Assembly: GCF_017744555.1 (NCBI RefSeq)
Contig: NZ_JAGIBD010000024.1
Span: 1-51,248, forward strand
Source of the DNA: Cellulomonas sp.
Lineage (GTDB): Bacteria > Actinomycetota > Actinomycetes > Actinomycetales > Cellulomonadaceae
Reading direction: 5' to 3'
DNA: 51,248 nt
Shown: piece after piece, positions 32,011 to 41,099 of the stretch
Numbering within the stretch: position 1 is the first letter of the stretch
Layout: each line of letters begins with the position of its first letter
Program-made: the position numbers and the translations under genes
The notes under the pieces: generated by a model
What the model was told of the DNA's origin: nothing
Seen by the model: the letters and a program-made list of their open reading frames with translations, nothing else
Databases searched by the model: none

Positions 32011-33458
32011 ACACGCCTCTGCGCCGGCTCGCGTCCGTGGTGCTCGTGCTGTTCGTGGCCCTCATGGTCGGCACGTCGTGGGTCCAGTACGTCCAGGCCG
32101 ACGCGCTCAACAACGACCCGCGCAACGTCCGCAACCTGTACCGCGAGTTCGGCAACGCCCGCGGACCCATCGTCGTCGCGGGTCAGGCGATCGCGTCCAG
32201 CGCGCCGGTCGACGACGCGTTCGGCTACCAGCGCTCCTACACGGACGGCGACCTCTACTCCGCGATGACGGGCTTCTACTCGGTCGTCAACGGCCGCACC
32301 GAGCTCGAGCTCGCGGCGAACGCCGAGCTCACGGGGCGCGGCGACCAGCTGTTCTTCAGCCGGATCCGCGACATGCTCACGGGCCGCAAGCCCGAGGGTG
32401 CTGCGGTGGAGACGACGATCCTGCCCGCCGCCCAGCTCGCGGCGCGCCAGGGCCTGGGGGACCAGCAGGGCGCCGTCGTCGCCATCGAGCCGTCCACCGG
32501 CAAGATCCTCGCGCTCGTCTCGACGCCCGGGTTCGACCCGAACCTGCTTGCGACGCACGACACCCAGGCGGCCGGCGCGGCGTACTCCGAGCTCGCGGCC
32601 GCGCCGGGCAACCCGCTGCTCAGCAACGCGACGCGCGAGACCTACCCGCCGGGTTCCACGTTCAAGCTCGTCACGACTGCCGCGGCCCTCGAGTCGGGTG
32701 CGTACACGCCGGAGACCCAGCTGCCCTCGCCCGTCGTGCTCGACCTGCCTCAGACCACCGCGACGCTGCAGAACTTCGGCGGCGAGTCGTGCGGTGGCGA
32801 CACCGTGTCCCTCGCGGACGCGCTGCGGGTCTCGTGCAACACGGCCTTCGCGCAGCTCGGCATGGACCTGGGCGACGACGCGATCCGGGAGCAGGCCGAG
32901 CGGTTCGGGTTCGACGACGACTCGCTGCGCATCCCGATGAAGGTCGTGGAGAGCACGTTCCCGGCCGACCCGAACGCCCCGCAGACCGCGCAGTCCGCGA
33001 TCGGGCAGTTCGACGTGCGGTCCACACCGATGCAAATCGCCATGATCTCGGCGGCGATCGCCAACGGCGGAAAGTTGATGACCCCGTACGTCGTTCAGAC
33101 GGTGCGTTCTGCCGATCTGACAACCGTGCACGAGACCGAGCCGAAGCTGCTGTCGACTGCCGTGTCGCCCGGCACGGCGGCGTCGCTGCGCGACATGATG
33201 GTCGGCGTGGTGCAGAGCGGCACCGGACAGGCAGCCAAGATCCCGGGCGTCCAGGTGGCCGGCAAGACGGGCACCGCGGAGACCGGGTCGGACGAGGCAC
33301 CCCACGCGTGGTTCACCGCGTTCGCACCCGCCGACGCCCCGCGCGTCGCCGTCGCGGTGCTCGTGGAGCACGGTGGCAGCATGGGCAGCGACGCGACGGG
33401 CGGCAAGGTCGCGGCACCGATCGCGAAGGCCGTCATCGAGGCGGTGCTCGGACAATGA
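32007..33458 (+). CDS. pbpA: PbpA: class B penicillin-binding protein
   Basis: This 483-residue transpeptidase has an N-terminal TM (VVLVLFVALMVGTSWVQYV), a dimerisation domain and a transpeptidase domain. The domain carries the three active-site motifs: SxxK in PPGSTFKLVTTA, SxN in RVSCNTAF, and KTG in VAGKTGTAETG. It cross-links new peptidoglycan during elongation with RodA. It starts at GTG 32007 within the rodA stop and ends overlapping pknA as ATGA. The family is the mycobacterial PbpA type. It faces the outside of the membrane. Confidence 0.96.
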   Translation: MNTPLRRLASVVLVLFVALMVGTSWVQYVQADALNNDPRNVRNLYREFGNARGPIVVAGQAIASSAPVDDAFGYQRSYTDGDLYSAMTGFYSVVNGRTELELAANAELTGRGDQLFFSRIRDMLTGRKPEGAAVETTILPAAQLAARQGLGDQQGAVVAIEPSTGKILALVSTPGFDPNLLATHDTQAAGAAYSELAAAPGNPLLSNATRETYPPGSTFKLVTTAAALESGAYTPETQLPSPVVLDLPQTTATLQNFGGESCGGDTVSLADALRVSCNTAFAQLGMDLGDDAIREQAERFGFDDDSLRIPMKVVESTFPADPNAPQTAQSAIGQFDVRSTPMQIAMISAAIANGGKLMTPYVVQTVRSADLTTVHETEPKLLSTAVSPGTAASLRDMMVGVVQSGTGQAAKIPGVQVAGKTGTAETGSDEAPHAWFTAFAPADAPRVAVAVLVEHGGSMGSDATGGKVAAPIAKAVIEAVLGQ

Positions 33459-34813
33459 GGACGGCACCCGGCGTGGCCCTCGACGGCCGGTACAGGCTCG
33501 TCAAGCCGATCGCGGTCGGCGGCATGGGCGAGGTGTGGGAGGGGTTCGACGACGCCCTCGCGCGCCCCGTCGCCGTGAAGGTCCTCAAGGAGGAGTTCGC
33601 GGGGGACATCGGCTTCCTCGAGCGGTTCCGCACGGAGGCCCGGAACTCGGCGTCGCTGTCGCACGCGAACATCGCGCAGCTGTTCGACTACGGCGAGCAG
33701 GACGGCTCCGGCTACCTGGTCATGGAGCTCGTGGTGGGCGAGCCGCTGTCCGACCTGCTGGAGCGCGAGCCGGTGCTGTCGTCGCGGCGGCTGCTGCCGA
33801 TCCTCGCGCAGGCATCGCGGGCGCTGCACGCCGCGCACGTGGCGGGCGTGGTCCACCGCGACGTCAAGCCGGGCAACATCCTGCTGGGCCGCGGCGGGCG
33901 CGTGAAGATCACCGACTTCGGCGTCTCGCTCGCGACGAACCAGATCACCATGACCGCCACGGGCATGGTCATGGGCACCGCGCAGTACCTGTCGCCCGAG
34001 CAGGCCGTCGGCCGTCCCGCGACCCCGCTGTCCGACCTGTACTCGCTCGGGATCGTCGCGTACGAGGCGCTCGTCGGGCACCGCCCGTTCACGGGGCCGA
34101 CCGCCGTCGACATCGCCGTCGCGCACGTGAACAGCCCGGTGCCGCCGCTGCCGCCGAGCATCGACAAGCCGCTCGCCGCGCTCGTCATGCGCCTGCTGTC
34201 GAAGGAGCCGTCGCGGCGCCCGTCGTCGGGCGAGGAGCTCGCGATGCTCCTCGACCAGCTCGTGCCGCGCACCCCGCCGAGCGGCGTCCCGGTGCTCGTC
34301 TCGAAGGCGAAGCGCCCGCCGGACACGTTCGCGACGGCCGTGACGACCGCACGCGAGCAGGGCGAGGCGCCGGCGCCGCCGCCGTCGTTCCAGCCGACCC
34401 GCCGCACGCGCCGGCAGCTCGACGAGCCCCGCAGCCGCATCGGACTCCCCCGCCCGCGCACCGACCCCGACAGCATCGCCGCGACCGCCCGGCAGGGCGC
34501 CGCCGCGGCCGCACGACGCACGCAGGAGGTGCTCGGCACTCAGCCCAAGCTCGGCCGGTTCGGGCGCTTCCGCTGGCCGCTCGTCGGGCTCGTCCTGCTG
34601 CTCGTCGCCCTGCTCGGGGCCGCCCTCGCGAACAGCCTGACGAAGGCCGACGGTCACGATCCGGCGGCAGTGCTGGTGGCCCACGCAGCAGCAGCCCCGG
34701 GACATCGGACCGACCAGTACCCTCTAGGCGGCACTGCCGATGGGATGATCTCGGTGAACGGTCCGGGTGCAGACGCACCAGGGCTGGCTGCGACGGAAGT
34801 GAAGGACGCCTAG
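33455..34813 (+). CDS. pknA: Ser/Thr protein kinase PknA
   Basis: This 452-residue membrane kinase has an N-terminal kinase domain with glycine loop AVGGMGEVWEG, Lys42 (VAVKVL), HRDVKPGNILL with Asp136, DFG (154-156), and the activation segment ATGMVMGTAQYLSPEQ. A juxtamembrane region rich in Pro/Arg/Thr (about 280-385) precedes a TM (LVGLVLLLVALLGAALANSL), and an exported tail of about 60 residues has no PASTA repeats. With PknB it controls growth and septation. Translation starts inside the pbpA stop, and the stop (TAG) overlaps the pknB start by one base. Confidence 0.96.
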   Translation: MRTAPGVALDGRYRLVKPIAVGGMGEVWEGFDDALARPVAVKVLKEEFAGDIGFLERFRTEARNSASLSHANIAQLFDYGEQDGSGYLVMELVVGEPLSDLLEREPVLSSRRLLPILAQASRALHAAHVAGVVHRDVKPGNILLGRGGRVKITDFGVSLATNQITMTATGMVMGTAQYLSPEQAVGRPATPLSDLYSLGIVAYEALVGHRPFTGPTAVDIAVAHVNSPVPPLPPSIDKPLAALVMRLLSKEPSRRPSSGEELAMLLDQLVPRTPPSGVPVLVSKAKRPPDTFATAVTTAREQGEAPAPPPSFQPTRRTRRQLDEPRSRIGLPRPRTDPDSIAATARQGAAAAARRTQEVLGTQPKLGRFGRFRWPLVGLVLLLVALLGAALANSLTKADGHDPAAVLVAHAAAAPGHRTDQYPLGGTADGMISVNGPGADAPGLAATEVKDA

Positions 34814-36798
34814 TGGTGGACGACGGATCCCGGATCCTCGCCGGTCGGTACGAGGTCGGCGAGCTCATCGGGCGCGGTGGCATGGCCGAGGTGCACATCG
34901 GCCACGACACGCGGCTCGGACGCACGGTGGCCATCAAGATCCTGCGCTCCGACCTGGCCCGCGACCCCTCGTTCCAGAACCGGTTCCGCCGCGAGGCACA
35001 GTCGGCCGCCGCGCTCAACCACCCGGCGATCGTGTCGGTGTACGACACGGGCGAGGACGTGTTCACGGAGCCCACGGGCGTCGTCGCGCACGTGCCGTTC
35101 ATCGTCATGGAGTACGTCGAGGGGCACACCGTCCGCGACATCCTGCGCGACGGCCACGCGGTGCCCATCGAGGAGGCCGTCGAGATCACGGCCGGCGTGC
35201 TGTCCGCGCTCGAGTACTCGCACCACGCGGGCATCGTGCACCGCGACATCAAGCCCGCGAACGTCATGCTCACGCCCACGGGTGCAGTCAAGGTCATGGA
35301 CTTCGGCATCGCCCGCGCGGTCGCCGACTCCGCGGCCACCATGACGCAGACGCAGGCCGTCATCGGCACCGCGCAGTACCTCTCCCCGGAGCAGGCGCGC
35401 GGCGAGACCGTCGACGCCCGCTCGGACCTGTACTCGACGGGCTGCCTGCTGTTCGAGCTGCTCACGGGCCGTCCGCCGTTCACCGGCGACTCCCCCGTCG
35501 CCGTCGCGTACCAGCACGTCCGCGAGGCGGCGCCCGTGCCGAGCACGTTCGCGTCCGACGTCCCGGACTCGCTCGACCGGATCACGCTCAAGGCCCTCGC
35601 CAAGGAGCGCGACGCCCGGTACTCGACGGCCGCAGAGTTCCGCTCCGACCTCGAGGCCGTCATCCGCGGCGGCACCGTGGCGGCCCCGGCCGTCGGTGCC
35701 GCGGTCCTCGCGCCGGTGCCGAACGACGCGACGCAGGTCATGGGCCCGCCGACCACCACCACGCAGACGCTCCCGCCGAGCACGCCGCCGTGGCAGACGA
35801 CCGGCTTCGGCACGGTCGCGACGAGCACCGCGATGGGCGTCGAGGACGAGGACGAGCGTCGTCGCCCGTGGCTCATGTGGGTGCTCATCGGCATCGCCGT
35901 GCTCGCGGTCGCGGGCATCATCGCGCTGCTCGTGGCCAACGCGAACAGGAACCAGACGCCGACCACCGTCGCGGTGCCGACCGTCGTGGGGCTCACCGAG
36001 GAGCAGGCCAAGAAGGCGATCACCGACGCCGACCTGCTGTACCAGCGGACCGAGGCGGCGTCCGACAAGCCCAAGGGCGAAGCCCTGTCCAGCGACCCGG
36101 CCGCGGGCACGCAGGTCGAGAAGGAGTCGACCGTCACGGTCACCATCTCGACGGGTCCGGCGACCACGACCGTGCCGGACGTCACCGGCAAGTCCGTCGA
36201 CGAGGCGGTCTCGATCCTCGAGGGCAAGGGCTTCAAGGTCGACCCCAACCAGACGCAGGACAACAACGGGGCGTTCCCCGCGGGTCAGGTCACGGCCACG
36301 AACCCGGCCGCGAACTCGCCGGTCGACACCGGCGCGACCGTCACGCTGTCCGTCTCCACCGGCAACGTGACCGTCCCGAACGTCGTCGGGAAGCCGCAGG
36401 CCGAGGCCACGCAGGCCCTCAACGACGCGAACCTGCAGGTCAACACGACCGAGGTCGAGTCGCCGCAGCCCCCCGGCACCGTCGTGGCGCAGGACAAGGC
36501 GCCGGACACGCTCGTCAAGCAGCGCACGGTGGTCAACCTGCAGATCGCCAAGGCGATGACGACCGCGACCGTCCCGTCGGTGGCCGGCATGACGTACGAC
36601 CAGGCCGTCCAGACGCTCGCGCAGGCCGGTCTGACCAACGTCAAGCGCGTCGACGAGACGTCCGAGCGTCCGGCCAACGAGGTGCTCCGCACCGACCCGG
36701 CCTCCGGCACCGAGGTGGAGTTCGACCAGCAGATCGACATCCACGTCTCGAAGGGCAACCAGCCGCAGGGCAACGGCACGCCGACGAAGAACCCGTAG
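34813..36798 (+). CDS. pknB: Ser/Thr protein kinase PknB with four PASTA domains
   Basis: This 661-residue kinase starts at GTG 34813, overlapping the pknA stop by one base; GTG 34816 is an alternative. The cytosolic kinase domain has Lys42 in VAIKIL, HRDIKPANVML with Asp145, DFG at 163-165 and a threonine-rich activation loop (TMTQTQAVIGTAQYLSPEQ). A linker and one TM (LMWVLIGIAVLAVAGIIALLVA) follow. Four extracellular PASTA repeats begin VAVPTVVGLTEEQA, TTVPDVTGKSVDEA, VTVPNVVGKPQAEA and ATVPSVAGMTYDQA. PASTA domains sense muropeptides or lipid II. The terminator hairpin follows, so pknB ends the operon. Confidence 0.97.
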   Translation: MVDDGSRILAGRYEVGELIGRGGMAEVHIGHDTRLGRTVAIKILRSDLARDPSFQNRFRREAQSAAALNHPAIVSVYDTGEDVFTEPTGVVAHVPFIVMEYVEGHTVRDILRDGHAVPIEEAVEITAGVLSALEYSHHAGIVHRDIKPANVMLTPTGAVKVMDFGIARAVADSAATMTQTQAVIGTAQYLSPEQARGETVDARSDLYSTGCLLFELLTGRPPFTGDSPVAVAYQHVREAAPVPSTFASDVPDSLDRITLKALAKERDARYSTAAEFRSDLEAVIRGGTVAAPAVGAAVLAPVPNDATQVMGPPTTTTQTLPPSTPPWQTTGFGTVATSTAMGVEDEDERRRPWLMWVLIGIAVLAVAGIIALLVANANRNQTPTTVAVPTVVGLTEEQAKKAITDADLLYQRTEAASDKPKGEALSSDPAAGTQVEKESTVTVTISTGPATTTVPDVTGKSVDEAVSILEGKGFKVDPNQTQDNNGAFPAGQVTATNPAANSPVDTGATVTLSVSTGNVTVPNVVGKPQAEATQALNDANLQVNTTEVESPQPPGTVVAQDKAPDTLVKQRTVVNLQIAKAMTTATVPSVAGMTYDQAVQTLAQAGLTNVKRVDETSERPANEVLRTDPASGTEVEFDQQIDIHVSKGNQPQGNGTPTKNP

Positions 36799-36816
36799 CG
36801 CCACCCGCACGATCAC

Positions 36817-36855
36817 GAGGCCCGGCCACCCGCAGCGCGCGGTGCGCCGGGCCTC
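36817..36855 (+). terminator. Hairpin terminator after pknB
   Basis: A perfect 10-bp stem (GAGGCCCGGC) with a 19-nt GC-rich loop starts 18 bp after the pknB stop and ends the fhaA-pknB transcript. Confidence 0.75.
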
Positions 36856-36963
36856 GCCGTCCGGCACCACTGTGGACGGCGACGCACCGGTTGGTGCCCG
36901 GCCGCGCGACGGCGCATGGTGGCCCTGACGGCCCGAGCTCACGGGCCCGCCGAGGAGGCTGAC

Positions 36964-37794
36964 ATGTGCCGCTGGCTCGCGTACACCGGCTCCCCCGTGA
37001 GCCTCGACGACCTGCTCTACAAGCCGGCGAACTCCCTGGTGATGCAGCAGAGCCTGCACAGCCGGCTCGGCGCGGAGCCGACCAACGGTGACGGGTTCGG
37101 CGTCGGCTGGTACGACGAGCACTCGCCGACGCCCGGGGTGTTCCGCAGCATCGAGCCGGCGTGGAGCGACCGGAACCTGCGTGAGCTCGCGCTGCACGTC
37201 CGCTCGGGCGTCGTCCTGGCCCACATCCGCGCGACGAGCGGCTCGCCGGTGCAGCAGACCAACTGCCACCCGTTCCGCCACGGCCGGTGGCTGTGGATGC
37301 ACAACGGGCTCGTCGCCGGCTTCCCGACCCTCAAGCGGGACCTGCAGCTCGCCGTCGACCCGTCCCTGTTCCCGCTCATCGAGGGGTCCACCGACTCGGA
37401 GACGCTGTTCTACCTGGCCCTGTCGAACGGCCTGGAGGACGACCCGCCGACCGCGGTCGCCCGGGCTCTGGCCATCGTCGAGGAGGCCGCCCGCCGGCGC
37501 GGCGTGCCGTTCCCGGTGCAGGGCACGTTCACCACGACGGACGGGGAGCGGCTGTGGGCGTTCCGGTACTCGTCCGAGGGCCGGTCCAGGTCGCTGTTCC
37601 GCAACGAGGACGTCGCGGTGCTGCGCGAGCAGTACCCCGAGAACCCGGTGCTGCACGGCCTGTCCGACGCGACGCGCATCGTCGTCTCGGAACCGCTCGG
37701 CGACCTGCGCGGGGCGTGGCTCGAGGTGCCGGAGAGCACGTGCCTCGTCGTCGACGGCGGGGACGAGGAGATCAGGCCGTTCGCGCCGGTCTAG
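36964..37794 (+). CDS. Class II glutamine amidotransferase domain protein
   Basis: This 276-residue protein starts MCRWLAYTGSPVSL. I take ATG 36964 because Cys2 must become the N-terminal nucleophile after Met removal, and GAGGAGG lies upstream. GDGFGVGWY, VLAHIRATSGSPVQQTNCHPF and WLWMHNGLV are the conserved GATase_4 elements. The family (YafJ/EgtC-like) removes ammonia from glutamine or cleaves gamma-glutamyl bonds. The substrate is not known here, and no ergothioneine genes (egtB/D) are adjacent. It has its own gap after the pknB terminator and converges on pabA. Confidence 0.9.
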   Translation: MCRWLAYTGSPVSLDDLLYKPANSLVMQQSLHSRLGAEPTNGDGFGVGWYDEHSPTPGVFRSIEPAWSDRNLRELALHVRSGVVLAHIRATSGSPVQQTNCHPFRHGRWLWMHNGLVAGFPTLKRDLQLAVDPSLFPLIEGSTDSETLFYLALSNGLEDDPPTAVARALAIVEEAARRRGVPFPVQGTFTTTDGERLWAFRYSSEGRSRSLFRNEDVAVLREQYPENPVLHGLSDATRIVVSEPLGDLRGAWLEVPESTCLVVDGGDEEIRPFAPV

Positions 37795-37803
37795 GCAGTG
37801 CGC

Positions 37804-38436
37804 CTAGAGGCGGACGAGCGGGTGCAGACCCTCCGAGCGTGCGACGGCCTCGTCGTCCCCGCAGATCCGCAGCCAGTTGGCGAGCAGCCGGTGGCCACCC
37901 TCGGTCAGCACGGACTCGGGGTGGAACTGCACGCCGTGCAGCGGGAGCGTGCGGTGCTGGAGCCCCATGATGATGCCGTGGGCGGTCGCGGTGACCTCGA
38001 GCTCGTCGGACACCGTGCCGTCGACGACCGCGAGCGAGTGGTACCGGGTCGCCGTGAACGGCGACGGCAGGTCGGCCAGCACACCCTCGCCGTCGTGCTC
38101 GATCTGGCTCGTCTTGCCGTGCATGAGCTCGGGCGCATGCGTCACGGTGCCGCCGTACACCTCGCCGAGCGCCTGGTGACCGAGGCACACGCCGAGCATG
38201 GGCGTGCCCGTCGCGGCGCAGTCGCGGATCACCTGGATGCTCTCGCCGGCCTCGGCCGGGGTCCCCGGGCCCGGCGACACGAGGACGCCGTCGAACTCGC
38301 CGCGCTCCGACAGCGGCGGCACGGCGTCGTTGCGGACCACCACGGTCTCGGCGCCGAGCTGGTTGAGGTAGCCGACGATCGTGTAGACGAACGAGTCGTA
38401 GTTGTCGATCACGAGGATCCGCGTCACGTCACTCAC
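37804..38436 (-). CDS. pabA: Anthranilate/aminodeoxychorismate synthase component II (TrpG/PabA)
   Basis: This 210-residue class I glutamine amidotransferase has LVSPGPGTPAEAG (oxyanion strand), the nucleophile elbow MLGVCLGHQALGE with Cys84, and the HGVQFHPESVLTEGG element with catalytic His/Glu. It supplies ammonia to TrpE or PabB for tryptophan or folate synthesis; neither partner gene is in the window, so the assignment stays TrpG/PabA. The start is GTG 38436, overlapping the stop of the small membrane protein. It lies at the conserved actinobacterial position beside pknB and srtE. Confidence 0.95.
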   Translation of the reverse strand: MSDVTRILVIDNYDSFVYTIVGYLNQLGAETVVVRNDAVPPLSERGEFDGVLVSPGPGTPAEAGESIQVIRDCAATGTPMLGVCLGHQALGEVYGGTVTHAPELMHGKTSQIEHDGEGVLADLPSPFTATRYHSLAVVDGTVSDELEVTATAHGIIMGLQHRTLPLHGVQFHPESVLTEGGHRLLANWLRICGDDEAVARSEGLHPLVRL

Positions 38437-38587
38437 CCACTGTGGTCTCGTTGAACGGCATGAAGGGTGCGACCGCGGGGAACACCCACAAGAAGCAGAC
38501 GGCCAGCACGACGAACGCCGCGACGGCCAGCGTGAGCACGCGCACCGCCACGGGGCCGGGCAGGTGGCGCCACAACCATCCGTACAT
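38429..38587 (-). CDS. 52-residue single-TM protein between srtE and pabA
   Basis: This short gene starts at ATG 38587 with GGAGGGTGCTG upstream, a good ribosome site. It encodes MYGWLWRHLPGPVAVRVL followed by a single hydrophobic helix (TLAVAAFVVLAVCFLWVFPAVAPF) and ends PFNETTVGE. Its stop overlaps the pabA start (8-nt overlap), and it begins 25 bp after srtE, so it is translated as part of this operon. Small proteins of this kind recur at this locus in actinobacteria. The function is unknown; a link to sortase or membrane assembly is possible. Confidence 0.82.
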   Translation of the reverse strand: MYGWLWRHLPGPVAVRVLTLAVAAFVVLAVCFLWVFPAVAPFMPFNETTVGE

Positions 38588-38612
38588 CAGCACCCTCCGT
38601 CTCGTCGAGCGT

Positions 38613-39428
38613 TCATGATGCGCCACCGAGCAGCTCGGCGGGGGTGCCGTCCGCCACAGGAGCCCAGTAGTCGAGCGTGCCGTGCACGATGAACCGCTGC
38701 CGCGCCGAGAACATCGGGTGGCACGTGGTGAGCGTGATGAGCCGTTCGGTCGGCGTCGCACCCGGGTCGTTCGGCACCGGGGCGATGACGCCGACGTTCG
38801 ACGGCGCCACGATCTCCGTCGACGTCACGCGGTACACGTACCAGGTGTCGGAGGTGCGGATGACGAGCGGGTCGCCGGTCTGGAGCTCCTGGATGCGGTT
38901 GAACGGCTTGGCGTACGTGGTGCGGTGCCCGGCGATGGCGAAGTTGCCGACGCCGCCCGGCATCGCCGTGCCCGGGTAGTGCCCGACACCGAGCACGTCG
39001 AGCACCGTCGCGCGGTCCACGCCCTGGCTGATCGGCCGCTCCGGCTCGCCGTTCCAGCGCGGCACCTGGATGGTCGCGAACGTCGTCGCGTGCGGCGGCT
39101 CGGCCATGACGGGCGGCTCGTCGCGACGCGGCGGCGCCACGACCGGGCCCGTGGCTGACGCCGTCGGGCTCGGCACCGGGTCGCGCTCGAGCTCGCGCAC
39201 CACCTGCGCCTGCGCACGGTTGCCCTCGATGTCGGTCCACCACAGCTGCCAGGCGAGGAACGCGAACAGCAGCACGCCCGCGGTGATCAGGAGCTCGCCG
39301 ACCACCCCGAGGGTGCCGTAGACGACGTGCCCGGTCCGCGACCCACGCGCGCGTGGACGGTCCCGGCGGGAACGGCTGTGGGCGGGTGGACGGGCGGAGG
39401 GGCTGTCGCGGCGGGTGGGGTCGGTCAC
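38613..39428 (-). CDS. srtE: Class E sortase
   Basis: This 271-residue membrane transpeptidase has an Arg-rich cytosolic N-terminus and one TM (YGTLGVVGELLITAGVLLFAFLAWQLWW, about 37-65). A spacer follows, then the sortase fold. Catalytic residues are visible: His168 in FAIAGHRTTY, Cys236 in LITLTTCHPMF (TLxTC motif) and Arg245 in ARQRFIVHG. Class E sortases recognise LAxTG signals and attach proteins to peptidoglycan. A candidate substrate ends in LATTG at 11333-14743. The start GTG 39428 overlaps the stop of the DUF881 gene. It leads into the 52-residue TM protein and pabA. Confidence 0.96.
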   Translation of the reverse strand: MTDPTRRDSPSARPPAHSRSRRDRPRARGSRTGHVVYGTLGVVGELLITAGVLLFAFLAWQLWWTDIEGNRAQAQVVRELERDPVPSPTASATGPVVAPPRRDEPPVMAEPPHATTFATIQVPRWNGEPERPISQGVDRATVLDVLGVGHYPGTAMPGGVGNFAIAGHRTTYAKPFNRIQELQTGDPLVIRTSDTWYVYRVTSTEIVAPSNVGVIAPVPNDPGATPTERLITLTTCHPMFSARQRFIVHGTLDYWAPVADGTPAELLGGAS

Positions 39429-40264
39429 GGCTCCGACCTCGGGCCGGACGTCGACCCCGACGTGGGCCGGGACTCGTCGGCGCTGCGGTCCTGCGTCGTG
39501 GTCGCGGGGATGCCGGGCAGGATCTCCACCCCGGCGGGGACGCTCGCGGACGACAGCTCGGTCGCGCCCGAGTACGCGGGCAGCTGCAGCGGGTCGGACG
39601 CGACCGTCACCGACCAGCCGAGGCCGAGGTCGCGCGCGTCGCGCATGTACACCTGCACCGCCTGCGAGTCCTGCAGGGCCTGCTTGAGCCGCGCCGGGTC
39701 GCCGATGGCGCTGATCGTGTACGGGGGCGAGTAGCGCCGGCCCTGGAGGATCAGCACGTTGCCGATGCACCGCACGGCGCTCGTGGAGATCACCCGCTGG
39801 TCCATGAGCGTCATCGCCTCGGCACCGCCCGCCCACAGGGCGTTCATCACCGACTGGATGTCCTGCTGGTGCACGACGAGCAGGTCGGGACGGACGTCGG
39901 GCAGCCGCAGCGAGTCCTCCGGGGCGTCGTCGAGCTTGACGCTGAGGCCCGGACCGGCGACGGGTGTGGAGCCGCCCTCGACCACGTACCCGAGTCCGGG
40001 CGAGCCCACGTCGTGGCCCGAGTTCTCGTCCTTCGTGAGCGTGTCCACCTCGCTGCGCAGCGCGTCGACCTGCGACGACAGGTCCTCGACGCGCGACGCC
40101 TCGACCTCGGTGAGGTCCGCGAGGTCCTCCGGGTGCCGGTCGCCCGTCGCGCGCGCGAACTTCGCGTTGGCCGCGAAGATGGCCCCCGACAGGGCGAGCA
40201 CGAGGGCCACCGACAGCGTGCCGCGCGCGACCAGGCGTCGCTTGCGGTGCGGGTGGTCGGTCAC
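39425..40264 (-). CDS. DUF881 membrane-anchored protein
   Basis: This 279-residue protein has a short basic N-terminus and one TM/signal-anchor helix (GTLSVALVLALSGAIFAANAKF). An extracytoplasmic coiled coil follows (DLTEVEASRVEDLSSQVDALRSEVDTL). The DUF881 domain comes next, with VVHQQDIQSVMNALWAGGAEAMTLMDQRVI and GRRYSPPYTISAIGDPARLKQAL. Like YlxW/YlxX-type and mycobacterial Rv0012-type homologues, it is thought to act at the wall or division site. It starts at GTG 40264, is divergent from crgA, and overlaps srtE at its 3' end. Confidence 0.93.
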   Translation of the reverse strand: MTDHPHRKRRLVARGTLSVALVLALSGAIFAANAKFARATGDRHPEDLADLTEVEASRVEDLSSQVDALRSEVDTLTKDENSGHDVGSPGLGYVVEGGSTPVAGPGLSVKLDDAPEDSLRLPDVRPDLLVVHQQDIQSVMNALWAGGAEAMTLMDQRVISTSAVRCIGNVLILQGRRYSPPYTISAIGDPARLKQALQDSQAVQVYMRDARDLGLGWSVTVASDPLQLPAYSGATELSSASVPAGVEILPGIPATTTQDRSADESRPTSGSTSGPRSEP

Positions 40265-40457
40265 GGACTGCTCCTGGTGGGCCCTCGCCGGGTGGTGGTG
40301 GCCACTACGCTAGGTCACGATGTGCCCGGCCGGGGACGCCCAGGGACACCTGAGCGGCATGGTCCGGGTCGTCGCACGCGTTCCACCCGATCTGCCGACC
40401 GGCGACCGTCGCTACCGCGGCCGGTCGCTCACACCGCCGCTGACAGGAGCCCCCGAC

Positions 40458-40706
40458 GTGCCTGAGTCGAGGTCACGCAAGAAGGCCGCGTACACGCCGC
40501 CTCCCCCGAAGTCGTCGGGCCCCAAGGTCAACCCGCCGTGGTTCGTGCCGGTGATGCTCGGGCTCATGCTCCTCGGGCTGGTGTGGATCGTGGTGACCTA
40601 CCTGTCGCAGTCCAGGTACCCGATCCCCGGCATCCACCAGTGGAACCTGGCCATCGGCTTCGCGTTCATCATCGCCGGCTTCAGCATGACGACGCGCTGG
40701 CGCTGA
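40458..40706 (+). CDS. crgA: Cell division protein CrgA
   Basis: This 82-residue two-TM protein is of the CrgA family, a recruiter of FtsZ/FtsI partners and regulator of septation. PESRSRKKAAYTPPPPK is the basic Pro-rich N-terminus. TM1 is PPWFVPVMLGLMLLGLVWIVVTYL, the loop is SQSRYPIPGIHQWNLAIG, and TM2 is FAFIIAGFSMTTRWR. The start is GTG 40458 with AGGAG 9-13 nt upstream. It is divergent from the DUF881-srtE operon, exactly as in other actinobacteria. Confidence 0.96.
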   Translation: MPESRSRKKAAYTPPPPKSSGPKVNPPWFVPVMLGLMLLGLVWIVVTYLSQSRYPIPGIHQWNLAIGFAFIIAGFSMTTRWR

Positions 40707-41099
40707 CCGCCCGCTCCCCCGCACAGCCGCCACCTGCACGAACGCCCGCCGGGTCGACGCTCATCGTCGGCCCGGCTTTCGGCATGCCAGGACGACGGTG
40801 CCCCGCCCGAGTCGGGCGGCGGACGACGAGCTCCGTCCGTCCCCAGACTGTCCCCATGTGGACGGGGAATGTCCGATGAGCGTCGCGGCGCGCTGACCTG
40901 CAGCAACGCTGTCTCTGTCCCCAGTGGTGCACAAGTCTGTGGATAACTACACCGGTGTAGTTCCACACCTGTGAGTATCGCTGGGGATCGTCATGAGAGG
41001 CCCGAATCCTTCGTCAGGAACGATCCTCCGGGCAGGTGAGGACGATACGAGCGCACGCCGACGTGCGCCCGTCGAGCGGGCGAACGCTGGGGGAACGGC
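40707..41099. other. Intergenic region with palindrome and DnaA-box-like word
   Basis: I see no supportable gene in this 393-bp gap. From about 40910 to 40990 it is clearly less GC-rich than average. It contains the 18-bp perfect palindrome AACTACACCGGTGTAGTT (40945-40962), directly abutted by TGTGGATAA (40938-40946), which reads TTATCCACA on the other strand, a perfect E. coli-type DnaA box. It lies between convergent crgA and rhomboid genes, so it is not an obvious promoter region. Confidence 0.65.

Noticed and set aside
40681..40968. Minus-strand frame downstream of crgA
   Set aside because: Covers the palindrome region, no Shine-Dalgarno, no domain; composition does not look coding.
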